From Paraclostridium bifermentans (GTDB lineage Bacteria > Bacillota > Clostridia > Peptostreptococcales > Peptostreptococcaceae): 64,000 nucleotides of DNA. The translations under genes and the position numbers were made by a program. Positions 24,407 to 33,903 of the stretch are shown one piece after another. Each line of letters opens with the position of its first letter. The first letter of the stretch is position 1. Under the pieces are notes generated by a model. The model had not been told where the DNA came from and made no database searches. It saw only the letters and a list, made by a program, of their open reading frames with translations. Location: positions 1,860,001-1,924,000 of the forward strand of contig NZ_CP079737.1 in NCBI RefSeq assembly GCF_019916025.1, written 5' to 3'.

Positions 24407-25421
24407 TCCATTTATTTAAAATATGTTCTCTTTCAGTTCCTAGTTTTTGGATATCTAAATCTACAAGCTTATCTAATGGCATACTTTCAACAGATTTAAC
24501 AGGCTTAATTTCTGGTCTAGCCATGTATCTCGGATCTTTTTCTTGTATAAATGTTTGTCCTTTTTCAGATAACGACCAATCTACAAATGCTTTTGCTGCT
24601 TCGGTATTTTCTGCATTTTTAAATATAGCAACTGGAGCAGGTATCCACGGAATAACATCTTCTGGGTATATTGTACTTACGGGATACTGATCTTCCATAA
24701 CAAAATATTCACCTGTCATAGGTATTACTCCAACTGCAAATTCCCCTGAGCATACTTTATTTGCAGGCTCAGAACCTCTTTTAGCTAAAAACGGTATATT
24801 CGAGTTAAGTTTATTAAAATAATTCCATGCTTTTTCTTCTCCCATATTTTGAATTAATCCATTTACCATAGCATAGTTAGTTCCTGAAATCGATGGGTCT
24901 GCCATCATAACCTCCCCTTTATATTTAGGGTCTGCTAAGTCTGTCCATGTCTTTGGAGGTTCTAATCCTTTTTCTTTTAATAAGTCATTATTTACCATGA
25001 ATCCTACTGTAACTAGCGAAGTTCCTGTCCAATATCCTTCTTTATCTTTATATTTGTCTGGTATAGTTTTTGATTCTTCTGATATATATGGTTCTAATAA
25101 ATCAGCTTCTTTTGCTGCTATAAAACTATCAGCTCCCCCTCCAAACCATACATCTGCCATTGGCTTACCATTTTCAGCTTTTATTCTAGATAAAACCTCT
25201 CCTGAAGACATATCTATAAATTCCACTTTAATTCCAGTATCTTCCGTAAATTTCCCAAATATATCTTCCTTAGCTCCATGTGCAGCTACAACTTTAAGAG
25301 TTGACCCCTTTAAATTATTTTTTTCATACTTAGATGAACTTTCTTTATTATTAGTGCAACCTACAGCCCCTATTGTTAAACTTGCAACTAATAATGATGT
25401 TACTAATTTTTTCAATTTCAT
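24375..25421 (-). CDS. ABC transporter substrate-binding lipoprotein (FbpA/PhnS-like)
   Basis: 348 residues from the ATG at 25421. A longer frame begins at 25466, but only the shorter start gives a normal signal peptide (MKLKKLVTSLLVASLTIGAVGC, written here in two parts as MKLKKLVTSLLVASL and TIGAVGC). The lipobox cysteine would be lipid-anchored. The fold is periplasmic-binding type 2: KVVAAHGAKEDIFGKF, ADVWFGGGADSF, GVIPMTGEYF. Substrates of this class include ferric iron, 2-aminoethylphosphonate and sugar phosphates. No neighbouring catabolic gene decides among them. Confidence 0.85.
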   Translation of the reverse strand: MKLKKLVTSLLVASLTIGAVGCTNNKESSSKYEKNNLKGSTLKVVAAHGAKEDIFGKFTEDTGIKVEFIDMSSGEVLSRIKAENGKPMADVWFGGGADSFIAAKEADLLEPYISEESKTIPDKYKDKEGYWTGTSLVTVGFMVNNDLLKEKGLEPPKTWTDLADPKYKGEVMMADPSISGTNYAMVNGLIQNMGEEKAWNYFNKLNSNIPFLAKRGSEPANKVCSGEFAVGVIPMTGEYFVMEDQYPVSTIYPEDVIPWIPAPVAIFKNAENTEAAKAFVDWSLSEKGQTFIQEKDPRYMARPEIKPVKSVESMPLDKLVDLDIQKLGTEREHILNKWSEDFGNKSTQ

Positions 25422-25567
25422 TTTACTCCCACTTTCTCCATTTATTAAGCTCTCCCCTTCATTCATTTTCGAGCTTTTTCCTCCTAAGTTTACATTATTA
25501 TGAATTTTTCTTCAAATTCATAATTTCTATATATTACTATACAGCAATAGATTTTATCTATACAACA

Positions 25568-25601
25568 AAAGCAGGGTAAAAATGACTTGACCCTGCTTTT
25601 T
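25568..25601. terminator. Intrinsic terminator
   Basis: AGCAGGGT/ACCCTGCT stem with A and T flanks, following the GNAT gene on the minus strand. Confidence 0.75.
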
Positions 25602-25620
25602 ATTAAATTATCTATGACTT

Positions 25621-26118
25621 TTATAATAAAACTTTTTCAAACTCTACCCTGTATGTTTGAAAATCTAGCTTTTCATGTAGTTTTATAGATGCTAAATTGT
25701 TTATACCAGTACCCGATCTTAAAACTTTCGCTCCATTTGTTTTACATTGTTCTTCTACATACTTAATTAAAAAGCTTGCAATTCCTTTATTTTTATAACT
25801 ATCAATAATTAAAATATCATTAATCTCTGCTATTGATATATCATAGTCCTTAATATCATAAAAGCTAACCCAACAATATCCTATTTTCTTTACTCCATCT
25901 TGAACTATTAACCCTAATGCTCTACTTTCTTTTAAGCTTTTTGTTAAAGCTTTTAAAAATTCACTTGGATTGTCTGTTGAAAACCACTTAGATCTATACC
26001 TATCATATCCACATTCAGCAGTCCATTTGCTTTCACATTTAAAGTTAATTTTACAATGACTTTCTAGTATAAAATCTTTATCGCTTTCTAAATCTATATT
26101 TCTTATAGAATATTTCAT
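25621..26118 (-). CDS. GNAT family N-acetyltransferase
   Basis: 165 residues with the acetyl-CoA loop in SYKNKGIASFLIKYVEEQ at about 110-127 and the preceding beta strand INDILIID. The C-terminal half (INNLASIKLHEKLDFQTYRVEFEK) is characteristic. Acceptor unknown. GGGAGG precedes the ATG; it appears monocistronic with its own terminator. Confidence 0.85.
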   Translation of the reverse strand: MKYSIRNIDLESDKDFILESHCKINFKCESKWTAECGYDRYRSKWFSTDNPSEFLKALTKSLKESRALGLIVQDGVKKIGYCWVSFYDIKDYDISIAEINDILIIDSYKNKGIASFLIKYVEEQCKTNGAKVLRSGTGINNLASIKLHEKLDFQTYRVEFEKVLL

Positions 26119-26337
26119 TATTCATCCTCCCATACTGCATTTATCTGTTCGATGGTTTAAGCTTGTACCAATTTATAACTTTTTAAACTTTTATCTATTT
26201 AAATTCTATGTATCTTCATATCAAAAAAATACTATTTTATTGATAAGCTATATAAATAAAAAAAATAGAAGCATAATGCTCCTACTTTTTAAGTTCATCT
26301 TTAATTTTTTTCCTCAGTCTAGTTAAGTTAGTAAATA

Positions 26338-26499
26338 CTATTTTACATCGTTGTTACTATATTTTATAACACTAAATCCAAGTAAAGCTAGTCCTAATAA
26401 CATTATTGCAACCATATATTGTTCTGAAAGTAAATAAAATAAAGTTAAAAAAGCAAAGAAATGTAGTAATAGTATAATTGCATTTTTTATTTCTTGCAT
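26338..26499 (-). CDS. Small membrane protein, 53 residues
   Basis: Starts at an ATG with AGGAG 7 bases upstream. Two hydrophobic helices (AIILLLHFFAFLTLFYLLSE and MVAIMLLGLALLGFSVI) separated by a short turn and ending KYSNNDVK. It was too short for routine ORF listing. Family unknown. Immediately downstream (26290-26335) another frame reads LTRLRKKIKDELKK before a stop, possibly the remnant of a second reading frame. Confidence 0.6.
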   Translation of the reverse strand: MQEIKNAIILLLHFFAFLTLFYLLSEQYMVAIMLLGLALLGFSVIKYSNNDVK

Positions 26500-26553
26500 T
26501 ATTCTTCTCCTAATAATAAGTATAGTTAATATTATCTATTCTAAATTTAGTAT

Positions 26554-26607
26554 AATTGTGAAAAGTTTTTTCTACATACTCTAAGTATATACCAAAAACT
26601 TTTTTCT
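26554..26607 (-). terminator. AT-rich hairpin, probable terminator
   Basis: AGTTTTT...AAAAACT arms with inner TACT/AGTA pairs downstream of the ywaF-like gene, ending in T runs on the minus strand. All-AT arms make this less certain than the other terminators. Confidence 0.5.
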
Positions 26608-26613
26608 ATAGGC

Positions 26614-27351
26614 TTATATTTTTATTAATTCTATTTCGTAGCATTCTTCTACTACAGATTCTTTTTTATTATTTAGAGCAAAGTACTCTAAACTTAAAAT
26701 CGAGTTGAATATCATCATAACTATAAATCCATATAAAATTGGATTTAATTTATTGCCTATGCCAATTGGAGATGACTTCATATATGCATAATTTGAATTT
26801 ATTAAATTATTTATATTAAACATAGCTATATGATATAAGTTAGTTATAATAAATACTTTCTTAAAATCTGATTTACTCATACCTACCTTTTTTACAGTTA
26901 GTAAATATATAGATCCCCAAAGCAACAAAATATGTCCTATAAAATATGAAAATTGAGTCATATGAGGAAAAACAAATGGATCAAGGCCTGGAAATAATAG
27001 TGCTGAAATCGACCCAAATATACCCCAGTATGATCCCATTTTCATCATGAAGTCTTTTTTAAATATCATACCAATAGCTATCAAAATTATAGCTATCCTA
27101 CAATGAAACAGTGGCAATCCTTCTTGTACAAAATGATAATTTCCTTTAAGATACCATAAATATAATGTTGTTTGTTGAATTGATAGAGCTATTCCTATCA
27201 ATAATTCAAATAATCTATTTTCTCTTTTTTTATTAATAATAATTACCATCCCTAGCAAAGTTATCCCCAACAATATTAAATGTATGACTCCAAAATTAGA
27301 AAAGTTATTTCTTTCTATTGAAGTTCTAAAAAAATAATGAAGTTTATTCAT
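26614..27351 (-). CDS. YwaF-like membrane protein (TIGR02206/TMEM164 family)
   Basis: 245 residues, about seven membrane segments. The block EGLPLFHCRIAIILIAIG near residue 80 and the GSYWGIFGSISALLFP segment are hallmarks of the YwaF family, whose role is unknown. AAGGAG precedes the ATG. Monocistronic. Confidence 0.75.
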   Translation of the reverse strand: MNKLHYFFRTSIERNNFSNFGVIHLILLGITLLGMVIIINKKRENRLFELLIGIALSIQQTTLYLWYLKGNYHFVQEGLPLFHCRIAIILIAIGMIFKKDFMMKMGSYWGIFGSISALLFPGLDPFVFPHMTQFSYFIGHILLLWGSIYLLTVKKVGMSKSDFKKVFIITNLYHIAMFNINNLINSNYAYMKSSPIGIGNKLNPILYGFIVMMIFNSILSLEYFALNNKKESVVEECYEIELIKI

Positions 27352-27564
27352 AAATGTCTCCTTAATCTAATTTTATCCCTTCAATATTATAAATACATAA
27401 AATATATTTATCAAATGTCAATTTTGTAAGAATTAAAAACTTTTTTGTTACATAGTGTATATAATAGTTTAATGTAGTATGTAATTGATATCTATATTTT
27501 GGAATGATATAATAATATTAACTTTTTGAAATTTTTTTAATTTTATAAATAAGGGGTGTAGCTT

Positions 27565-28317
27565 TTGAGTAACTCATCAAAAAAAGTATATATTTTTATA
27601 CTACTAACATATTCACTTACATCTATATTTTTTTTCATACTCTACTCCATAGGAGGTGTAAATAATCCTGCAACTTTTAATCTAATAGGTCTTTCAATGA
27701 TTATACCATTCCTTTCATGCATAATCGTTCAGAAGCTTCTATTTAAACAAAGTCTAAGAAATTCTTTTAATGTTTCTCTTAAATTTAATATTTGGTTTCC
27801 AATTTCAATATTTATACCTATATTAATATCAATCATTATCAATCTAATAAGCATTAAAAAATTTGGTTCCATTATATTCTCATTTGATTCATTTTTAACA
27901 AATATTTTAATAGGTTTATCAATAGCTTCTTTTTCAGCACTTATAGAAGAGTTATCATGGAGGGGATTTTTATATAATGAACTAAGTTATTTAAGTTTAT
28001 TTAAGGTGTTAACTTTTATAAGTTTTGTATGGGCGTTTTGGCATACTCCAGTCGCTATACTGTATAAATACCCTACCATTCCGCTTATTGGCTCCATTAT
28101 AAACTTTATTCAAATGTTTTTCATATCCTTAATAATAACTTATATTAGATATAAGTCTAATTCTATATTGGCAGCATCTTTTAGCCACGGTTTATTTAAT
28201 ACACTTGTCTTATCAAGTTGTATATCTAAAATAGATTCCATTTTTATTAGTATTTTATTAAGCGCTTTAATTGTCTTTATACTATTTATATATGAATTTA
28301 AAGCCTCTATTAAATAA
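27565..28317 (+). CDS. CPBP-family intramembrane metalloprotease
   Basis: 250 residues, about seven or eight membrane segments, with the three conserved blocks of the CPBP (CAAX protease/bacteriocin-processing) family: EELSWRGFLYNEL (EExxxR), WAFWHTPVA (FxxxH) and SHGLFNTL (HxxxN). These residues form the putative active site. Start is TTG with GGGGTG 7 bases upstream. Substrate unknown. The stop codon lies within the terminator hairpin. Confidence 0.88.
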   Translation: MSNSSKKVYIFILLTYSLTSIFFFILYSIGGVNNPATFNLIGLSMIIPFLSCIIVQKLLFKQSLRNSFNVSLKFNIWFPISIFIPILISIIINLISIKKFGSIIFSFDSFLTNILIGLSIASFSALIEELSWRGFLYNELSYLSLFKVLTFISFVWAFWHTPVAILYKYPTIPLIGSIINFIQMFFISLIITYIRYKSNSILAASFSHGLFNTLVLSSCISKIDSIFISILLSALIVFILFIYEFKASIK

Positions 28318-28327
28318 TAGAGGCTTT
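28300..28327 (+). terminator. Hairpin spanning the CPBP gene stop codon
   Basis: AAAGCCTCTAT pairs with ATAGAGGCTTT; the 5' arm encodes the last residues and the TAA is in the loop. The following T tract is weak. Confidence 0.55.
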
Positions 28328-28348
28328 AAATATAAGTAAATTTTTATT

Positions 28349-29599
28349 TTAACTTAACTTTGTTTTCATCCACTCTTTTCCTTCTACGAGTCTAGCGACC
28401 ATCATAGAACATACCGTGTTACCAGTTGAGTTTAAAACTGTAGCTGGTGCATCTATTATAGTACTAATTACTGCTATTATAGGAAGAACCTCTGGAGAGA
28501 ATCCATATACACTTAATATTAGCATTTCTCCCATCATACCTCCTCCTGGAATTGCACCCATAACTGCTCCAACTAAGAAAGATACTGATACTATAGAAAT
28601 TATTGCAGATATACTAGTTATATCCCTTCCAAATAATCCAAATAAGAAAGTTATTTTTAAAACTCCACCTATTACAGATCCATCTTTGTGTATGTTTGCA
28701 CCCAGAGGTATTACAGTTTCTGCTATATCATTTGGTACTCCCATTTTTTTACTAGCATCTAAATTAACCGGTATTGATGCTGCACTAGAGCAAGTTGCTA
28801 AAGCCGTAACTGTAGGTGCTATAGCATTTTTCCAAAATACTTCAACTCCCTGTTTACCTCCAGCTATATAAGCATATAATGTGAATATACCTGCATAGCA
28901 TATAGCTGCTAGAATTATATATAATACAAAGACTTTAGCATATCCTGATAATATTTGTGGTCCTAATTCTCCTATTACACTTGCAAAATAACATCCTAAT
29001 CCTATAGGTGCTAACTTCATTATTAAGTTTACTAATTTCATCATAACTGCAGCACCTGCTTGAGTGAAAGTAGCTATAGGTTTTGCAATCTCTCCTGCCA
29101 TAGCTGTTGCTATACCTACTAAAATTGAGAATATAATAAGTTGTAGCATATTTGCTTTTGATAGTAAATCTTTAAAATCACTTACTGTAACTGTGTTTAC
29201 AAGTTGCTGTAATAATCCAACTTTTTCTGTATCTACTTTTTCTACCGAACTTTGCATTAAATTTGCAAACATATCTGGATTTAATCCTTTTGTTGGGTTG
29301 ATAATTATAACTCCAATTATCCCTATAATAGATGATATTATAGCAGTCATTGCGAATACTAAAACTATATTTTTTAATATTTTTCCTAATCTTTTCATTT
29401 CTCCCATATTAGAAATTGCTGAAGTTACACTAAAAAATACTAATGGTACTAATGTCATGAATAATAAATTTAAAAATAAGTCTCCTACTGGCTTAAATAT
29501 GGCTGCCTTAGCGCCCATTATAGCTCCGACGATTCCCCCTAATATAATTGCTAAAATTAAAATTATTGATGATTTGTAATTCTTCCAAAATGACTTCAT
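28349..29599 (-). CDS. Dicarboxylate/amino acid:cation symporter (DAACS family)
   Basis: 416 residues, about 8-10 membrane segments. ALATCSSAASIPVNLDA is the serine-rich re-entrant loop that binds substrate, and LGANIHKDGSVIGG matches the conserved NMDGT-like region. The GAIPGGGMMGEM and ISTIIDAPATVLNSTGNTV segments fit the second hairpin. Probably a Na+- or H+-coupled glutamate, aspartate or serine transporter. GGAG precedes the ATG. It is transcribed in the same direction as lysA but behind it and not clearly co-regulated. Confidence 0.9.
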   Translation of the reverse strand: MKSFWKNYKSSIILILAIILGGIVGAIMGAKAAIFKPVGDLFLNLLFMTLVPLVFFSVTSAISNMGEMKRLGKILKNIVLVFAMTAIISSIIGIIGVIIINPTKGLNPDMFANLMQSSVEKVDTEKVGLLQQLVNTVTVSDFKDLLSKANMLQLIIFSILVGIATAMAGEIAKPIATFTQAGAAVMMKLVNLIMKLAPIGLGCYFASVIGELGPQILSGYAKVFVLYIILAAICYAGIFTLYAYIAGGKQGVEVFWKNAIAPTVTALATCSSAASIPVNLDASKKMGVPNDIAETVIPLGANIHKDGSVIGGVLKITFLFGLFGRDITSISAIISIVSVSFLVGAVMGAIPGGGMMGEMLILSVYGFSPEVLPIIAVISTIIDAPATVLNSTGNTVCSMMVARLVEGKEWMKTKLS

Positions 29600-29635
29600 T
29601 ATTTTCTCCTTTGTGTCTTATTTAATTTTTTACCT

Positions 29636-30934
29636 TTAGTCAGCGATTTCTAATCTTAAAAGATCTTCAAAGCTTTCTCTTTTGCATATTAATTTACTTT
29701 TGCCATCTTTAACAGATACTACTGCAGGCTTTATTATTTTATTGTAGTTTGATGACATTGAATATCCATACGCTCCAGTTGATGACATTATTAATATATC
29801 TCCACTTTCTATATCCATAACATCAACATCTGTTATTAGTATATCACCACTTTCGCAACATTTACCAGCTATTGTAACTTTATTATTTTTATCTATACCC
29901 ATTTTGTTGGCAATTGAACATTCGTACCCTGCCTGATATAATGAGGGTCTTATATTATCTGTCATTCCACCGTCAACACTTACATATGTTCTTACATCTT
30001 TTATATCCTTTATAGATCCCACTGTGTATATTGTGCTTCCTGCATTTGCAACTATGGATCTTCCTGGCTCTATTATTAATATTGGAGTACTTATATTTAT
30101 ATCTTTACATACATCCTCAACTTTTTGTATTATTGAGCTGCAAAACTCTTTTATTGTTTTAGGTTCATCACTCTCTGTATAATAAACACCTACCCCTCCT
30201 CCTAAATCAACTTCCTCTATGTTTATGTTATGTTGTTGTTTTATTTCTTTTACTAGATTCATCATTATTTCAACTTCATCTAAATATGGTTCTACGTCAA
30301 AAATTTGAGATCCTATGTGAGCATGTAATCCTACTAGGCTTATATTTTCATATTTTTTAATATTTTCTAATGCATCTTGTAAATCTCCATTTGATAATGC
30401 AAATCCAAATTTTGAATCAATTTGTCCTGTTTTTATATAATCGTGAGTATGTGCTTCTATTCCTGGTGTTATTCTAAAATATATAGATTGAATTTTACTT
30501 TTTTCATTGCATATTTTTTGTAATAATTCTAGTTCATAGTAATTATCTACAACAAATCTTCCAACTCCAAGATTTACTCCCATTTCAATTTCATCTATTG
30601 TTTTGTTATTTCCATGAAATAATACTTTTTCCATAGGAAAGCCTGATTTGTATGCTGTGAAAAGTTCACCACCTGATACTACGTCAAGATATAGACCTTC
30701 TTCATCTATTAATTTGCACATATAAATTGGTAAAAATGCTTTACCTGCATATGCAACTCTGTTTTTATTTTCATGAACCTTGAAATGTTTTATATATTCT
30801 TTACAATTGCTTCTGACTAATTCCTCATCAAGTACATAAAGTGGTGTTTTGTATTTTTCTCTAAGTTCTTTACATCCAACTCCACCTATATATAATTCAT
30901 TTCCTTTTACCGACATAGTACCTTGTAATCTCAT
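29636..30934 (-). CDS. lysA: Diaminopimelate decarboxylase
   Basis: 432 residues, fold-type III PLP decarboxylase. The cofactor lysine is in VAYAGKAFLP near residue 65, with GVNLGVGRFVVDN, the glycine-rich phosphate loop VDLGGGVGVYY, EPGRSIVANAG, and CCESGDILI, whose Cys is the active-site residue from the partner subunit. Catalyses the last step of lysine synthesis from meso-diaminopimelate. AGGAGG precedes the ATG. The leader contains a lysine riboswitch and terminator, so it is repressed by lysine. Confidence 0.96.
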   Translation of the reverse strand: MRLQGTMSVKGNELYIGGVGCKELREKYKTPLYVLDEELVRSNCKEYIKHFKVHENKNRVAYAGKAFLPIYMCKLIDEEGLYLDVVSGGELFTAYKSGFPMEKVLFHGNNKTIDEIEMGVNLGVGRFVVDNYYELELLQKICNEKSKIQSIYFRITPGIEAHTHDYIKTGQIDSKFGFALSNGDLQDALENIKKYENISLVGLHAHIGSQIFDVEPYLDEVEIMMNLVKEIKQQHNINIEEVDLGGGVGVYYTESDEPKTIKEFCSSIIQKVEDVCKDINISTPILIIEPGRSIVANAGSTIYTVGSIKDIKDVRTYVSVDGGMTDNIRPSLYQAGYECSIANKMGIDKNNKVTIAGKCCESGDILITDVDVMDIESGDILIMSSTGAYGYSMSSNYNKIIKPAVVSVKDGKSKLICKRESFEDLLRLEIAD

Positions 30935-30975
30935 ATCTTAAGCCCTCCTGTTTTTGTATTAATCATTTTTTATAA

Positions 30976-31011
30976 ACAAAAATCCCCCTTAAGTTTCACT
31001 TAAGGGGGATT
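30976..31011 (-). terminator. Riboswitch-controlled terminator of lysA
   Basis: CCCCCTTAAGT and ACTTAAGGGGG-type arms followed on the minus strand by ATTTTTG. It lies between the lysine aptamer and the lysA start, the position of the OFF-state terminator. Confidence 0.88.
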
Positions 31012-31047
31012 AAATTTAGCTAAAAATATATAGCATCTATTCCTTAA

Positions 31048-31215
31048 ATGTAGCTCAACACAATTTAATATTGTGACAGTTATGCATATATTATATACAT
31101 CCCCAGGTACATAGCCTTAAAGCATCAGCTACATCCTTCGGCAATAATCCCTTTTCCAATAAGTCTTCGTTGCTTAACTCATTATTGGTACTGATTATTA
31201 TTGCGACCTCTACAA
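31048..31215 (-). promoter_or_regulatory. Lysine riboswitch (L box)
   Basis: Read on the minus strand, P1 is TGTAG (31210-31214) with CTACA (31049-31053). The conserved internal elements appear in order: AGAGGTCGC, CAGTA, GGAAAAGGGATTATTGCCGAAGG-type bulge and stem (GGAAAAGGG then GCCGAAGG), CTGGGGATG, ACTGTCA and GAGCTAC. This is the full lysine aptamer signature. It precedes an intrinsic terminator and lysA. Confidence 0.92.
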
Positions 31216-31555
31216 TTCGTATTCAATTTATTTATATGTAATTTTACATACCTAATTTATAATTGTCAACAATTTTATTTTATTTAAACTTTAATTTTAT
31301 GTAATATTATTTCAAAATCAGCTTTAAATTAACATATATACTAATTTTTAATATTCTTATGTTAAATTCAAAACATTACTTAATTTTATTAATTAAACTT
31401 TTAATTTTAAATTAAAAGCACTTAATAATATTTAGAAAACTTACTATTTTCTTTGTTTTAAAAGAACTTTCCTTTTTTTTAACACATTTAAGTTTTTTCA
31501 ACTATACTCTACTTATAGGTTTTAATATATTTATTATTATAAGGGGGCGATATTA
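31216..31555. other. Intergenic region without recognised gene
   Basis: Very AT-rich spacer between the divergent lysA leader and the ArsB/NhaD-type transporter gene. It must hold both promoters, but I see no convincing ORF, RNA or repeat. The transporter's ribosome site AAGGGGG is at its right end. Confidence 0.5.
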
Positions 31556-32821
31556 GTGCTTATTAAACAAGTAATAGCTATCATCATATTTTTAGTGGTT
31601 ATGCTAGCTATTATTTCAGAAAAAGTAAATAGAGCTATTGCAGCTATGGCCGGAGCTTTACTTATGATTATATTTAACATATTGTCAGTTGAGCAAGGCC
31701 TGCATCATATCGATTTTAATACAATTGGGGTTTTAATAGGCATGATGCTATTTGTTTCTGTTGTCAAAAATTCAGGTGTATTTGAATACATAGCTATATT
31801 TTCAGCTAAAAAATCAAAGGGAGATCCTTGGAAAATCATGCTATGTTTTATAATATTAACTGCTGTTTTATCAGCTGTTTTAGATAATGTTACCACCGTA
31901 TTGTTAATAGGTCCAATGACCATAGTTATAACTCAAATTCTAAATATAAATCCAACTCCATTTTTAATAACCCAAATTCTAGCATCTAATATAGGAGGGA
32001 CTGCAACCCTAATAGGAGATCCACCTAATATAATGATAGGTAGTGCAGCAAATCTAAGTTTTGCAGACTTTATAATAAACTTAGGTCCTATAGTTCTAAT
32101 CATTTTATTTTTAACTATCTTGTGTTTTAAATTTATGTTCAAAAAACAGCTTTTTGTAGATGATAAAGCAAAAGAAAAAATTTTAAATTTAGATGAAAAA
32201 AAAGCAATTAAAGATAAGCCACTGCTTATAAAGAGTATTATTATGATTATATTTATTTTGCTTGGATTTATTTTGCACAATGTTTTAAATCTTGAATCTA
32301 GTATAGTCGCCTTGACAGGAGCTACTATAATGATGTTTATAGGCAAACAAGATGTTGATGAAATACTTTCCAGTGTTGAGTGGTCAACTATCGCATTTTT
32401 TGGAGGATTATTTGTAATAGTTGGGGGTCTTGTTGAAGTTGGAATAATAAATAGCATTGCTGAATATTTAATAAGTGCAACAAGTGGGCACTTAGTTCTT
32501 ACAATGCTAGTTATACTTTGGCTATCAGCTATAATTTCATCATTCTTAGATAATATACCTTTTGTAGCTACTTTGATTCCACTTATACTAACTATGCAAG
32601 GCCAAGGTATAGATGTAATGCCAATATGGTGGGCAACTTCTCTAGGAGCTTGCCTAGGTGGTAATGGTACATTAATAGGAGCTTCTGCTAATATAGTTCT
32701 TGCAAATGTAGGTCAGAAAAATGGATACCCTATAAGTTTTAAACACTATTTTAAAATAGGATTTCCACTTATGATTTTTTCAATACTAATCTCAACTATT
32801 TATTTACTAATCCGATTTTAA
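31556..32821 (+). CDS. ArsB/NhaD-family ion transporter
   Basis: 421 residues, about 11-12 membrane segments in two repeats. Each repeat has a matching core: LDNVTTVLLIGPMT with IGGTATLIGDPPNIMIG in the first, and LDNIPFVATLIPLIL with GGNGTLIGASANIVL in the second. This is the ion-transporter superfamily pattern of ArsB, NhaD and P-protein relatives. No arsR or arsC is adjacent, so arsenite export is not favoured; Na+/H+ exchange or dicarboxylate transport is as likely. GTG start. Confidence 0.85.
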   Translation: MLIKQVIAIIIFLVVMLAIISEKVNRAIAAMAGALLMIIFNILSVEQGLHHIDFNTIGVLIGMMLFVSVVKNSGVFEYIAIFSAKKSKGDPWKIMLCFIILTAVLSAVLDNVTTVLLIGPMTIVITQILNINPTPFLITQILASNIGGTATLIGDPPNIMIGSAANLSFADFIINLGPIVLIILFLTILCFKFMFKKQLFVDDKAKEKILNLDEKKAIKDKPLLIKSIIMIIFILLGFILHNVLNLESSIVALTGATIMMFIGKQDVDEILSSVEWSTIAFFGGLFVIVGGLVEVGIINSIAEYLISATSGHLVLTMLVILWLSAIISSFLDNIPFVATLIPLILTMQGQGIDVMPIWWATSLGACLGGNGTLIGASANIVLANVGQKNGYPISFKHYFKIGFPLMIFSILISTIYLLIRF

Positions 32822-32843
32822 ATAAATTTTAGGAGGAACACTA

Positions 32844-33317
32844 ATGAATATTTTGGATAATGCTTATGGAGACACTATAGAAGCTCGACTTAGATATATA
32901 GGTGCAACAGATATAAAAAAAATTCATGGTATATTATATTTTATAGAATTTGAAATTGATAATAATTTAAAAGTTTCATACACATACAATATAAATTCTA
33001 AAAATAAATACTATCTTCAAAGAATAAAACCTTACCCTATTCCAGAAGGTGTCTTTGATAAAGAGTATGAAATAGTTTCTTTTATAGAAAAAGATATAAA
33101 AAAATTCATGAATGCTAAAAAAAGTAATAATTTTGATCTATTTTTAAAGATTACAGATGAGCTAAATACAATAAGTTTTGACATAGAAGAACTTTTTTTA
33201 AATTACAATATAGATAAAATGGATTTAGATAAATTAAAATTAGAACTTGATAATATATTGAATTTATTCGAAAGATCAAAAAATAGATCTCCTAAAATAG
33301 ATATATTAGATAAATAA
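32844..33317 (+). CDS. Conserved-looking hypothetical cytosolic protein
   Basis: 157 residues, no membrane segment or signal. N-terminal half beta-rich (IHGILYFIEFEIDNNLKVSYTY), C-terminal half helical and charged (LKITDELNTISFDIEELFLNY...DKLKLELDNILNLFERS), possibly coiled coil. AGGAGG 9 bases before the ATG, 22 bases after the transporter gene, so probably co-transcribed and perhaps a regulator of it. I do not recognise the family. Confidence 0.7.
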   Translation: MNILDNAYGDTIEARLRYIGATDIKKIHGILYFIEFEIDNNLKVSYTYNINSKNKYYLQRIKPYPIPEGVFDKEYEIVSFIEKDIKKFMNAKKSNNFDLFLKITDELNTISFDIEELFLNYNIDKMDLDKLKLELDNILNLFERSKNRSPKIDILDK

Positions 33318-33325
33318 AATTCATA

Positions 33326-33369
33326 TAAAAAAGGCAGATTAAAAGTAACTTTTAATCTGCCTTTTTTTA
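33326..33369. terminator. Bidirectional terminator
   Basis: AAAAAAGGCAGATTAAAAG/CTTTTAATCTGCCTTTTTT, 19-bp perfect arms between convergent genes. Confidence 0.9.
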
Positions 33370-33789
33370 GTTGGAAACACCTTTAAATTTAAACTGATGT
33401 ATTATATTCATAGTAAAAGCAATAACTATAGATATAAATAACCTTATAGGCGTAAATACACATATTGATATTCCTATCGATTTAATTAAGTAAAGAACAC
33501 CAAAGCTAGAATCTATGCTTAACAGTAATATATCAAAACAAGTAGTTACAATTAAAATATTTAAATACATATGTACATTTTTAAATTTCTCTTTTTTACT
33601 CATAATCACAAGATACAACACAGGGATAATTACCATTGCTACAGATGATATTATTATAAATATAATATTTCTTACACTTAAATTCAATTTGTTTGAATAG
33701 AAAAAGTGTAAAGCATAAAAAATCACATTAGAAATCCCTATATATTTAAAATAATTTCGCATCAAATTTTTCATAATATTACGTTCCAT
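33367..33789 (-). CDS. Small integral membrane protein of unknown function
   Basis: 140 residues with four hydrophobic segments (about 15-30, 38-62, 72-92 and 100-132) and a basic N-terminus. GAGGTG precedes the ATG by 7 bases. No motif recognised. Monocistronic between two terminators. Confidence 0.65.
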   Translation of the reverse strand: MERNIMKNLMRNYFKYIGISNVIFYALHFFYSNKLNLSVRNIIFIIISSVAMVIIPVLYLVIMSKKEKFKNVHMYLNILIVTTCFDILLLSIDSSFGVLYLIKSIGISICVFTPIRLFISIVIAFTMNIIHQFKFKGVSN

Positions 33790-33872
33790 TTTTTATCACC
33801 TCTTTTTAAATATACTTTATGTAGGATGTTAATATTCCAAGTTATATCAAAAATTAAACTATATAAGCAAAA

Positions 33873-33901
33873 GACAACTACTAACAAGTAGTTGTCTTTT
33901 A
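33873..33901. terminator. Bidirectional terminator
   Basis: AAAGACAACTACT/AGTAGTTGTCTTT with a short loop, downstream of the flavodoxin-fold gene on the minus strand. Confidence 0.85.
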
Positions 33902-33903
33902 TA

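Noticed and set aside
31556-32821. Arsenite efflux pump ArsB
   Set aside because: No arsR, arsC or arsD nearby, and the family includes many non-arsenite transporters, so only the broad family is claimed.
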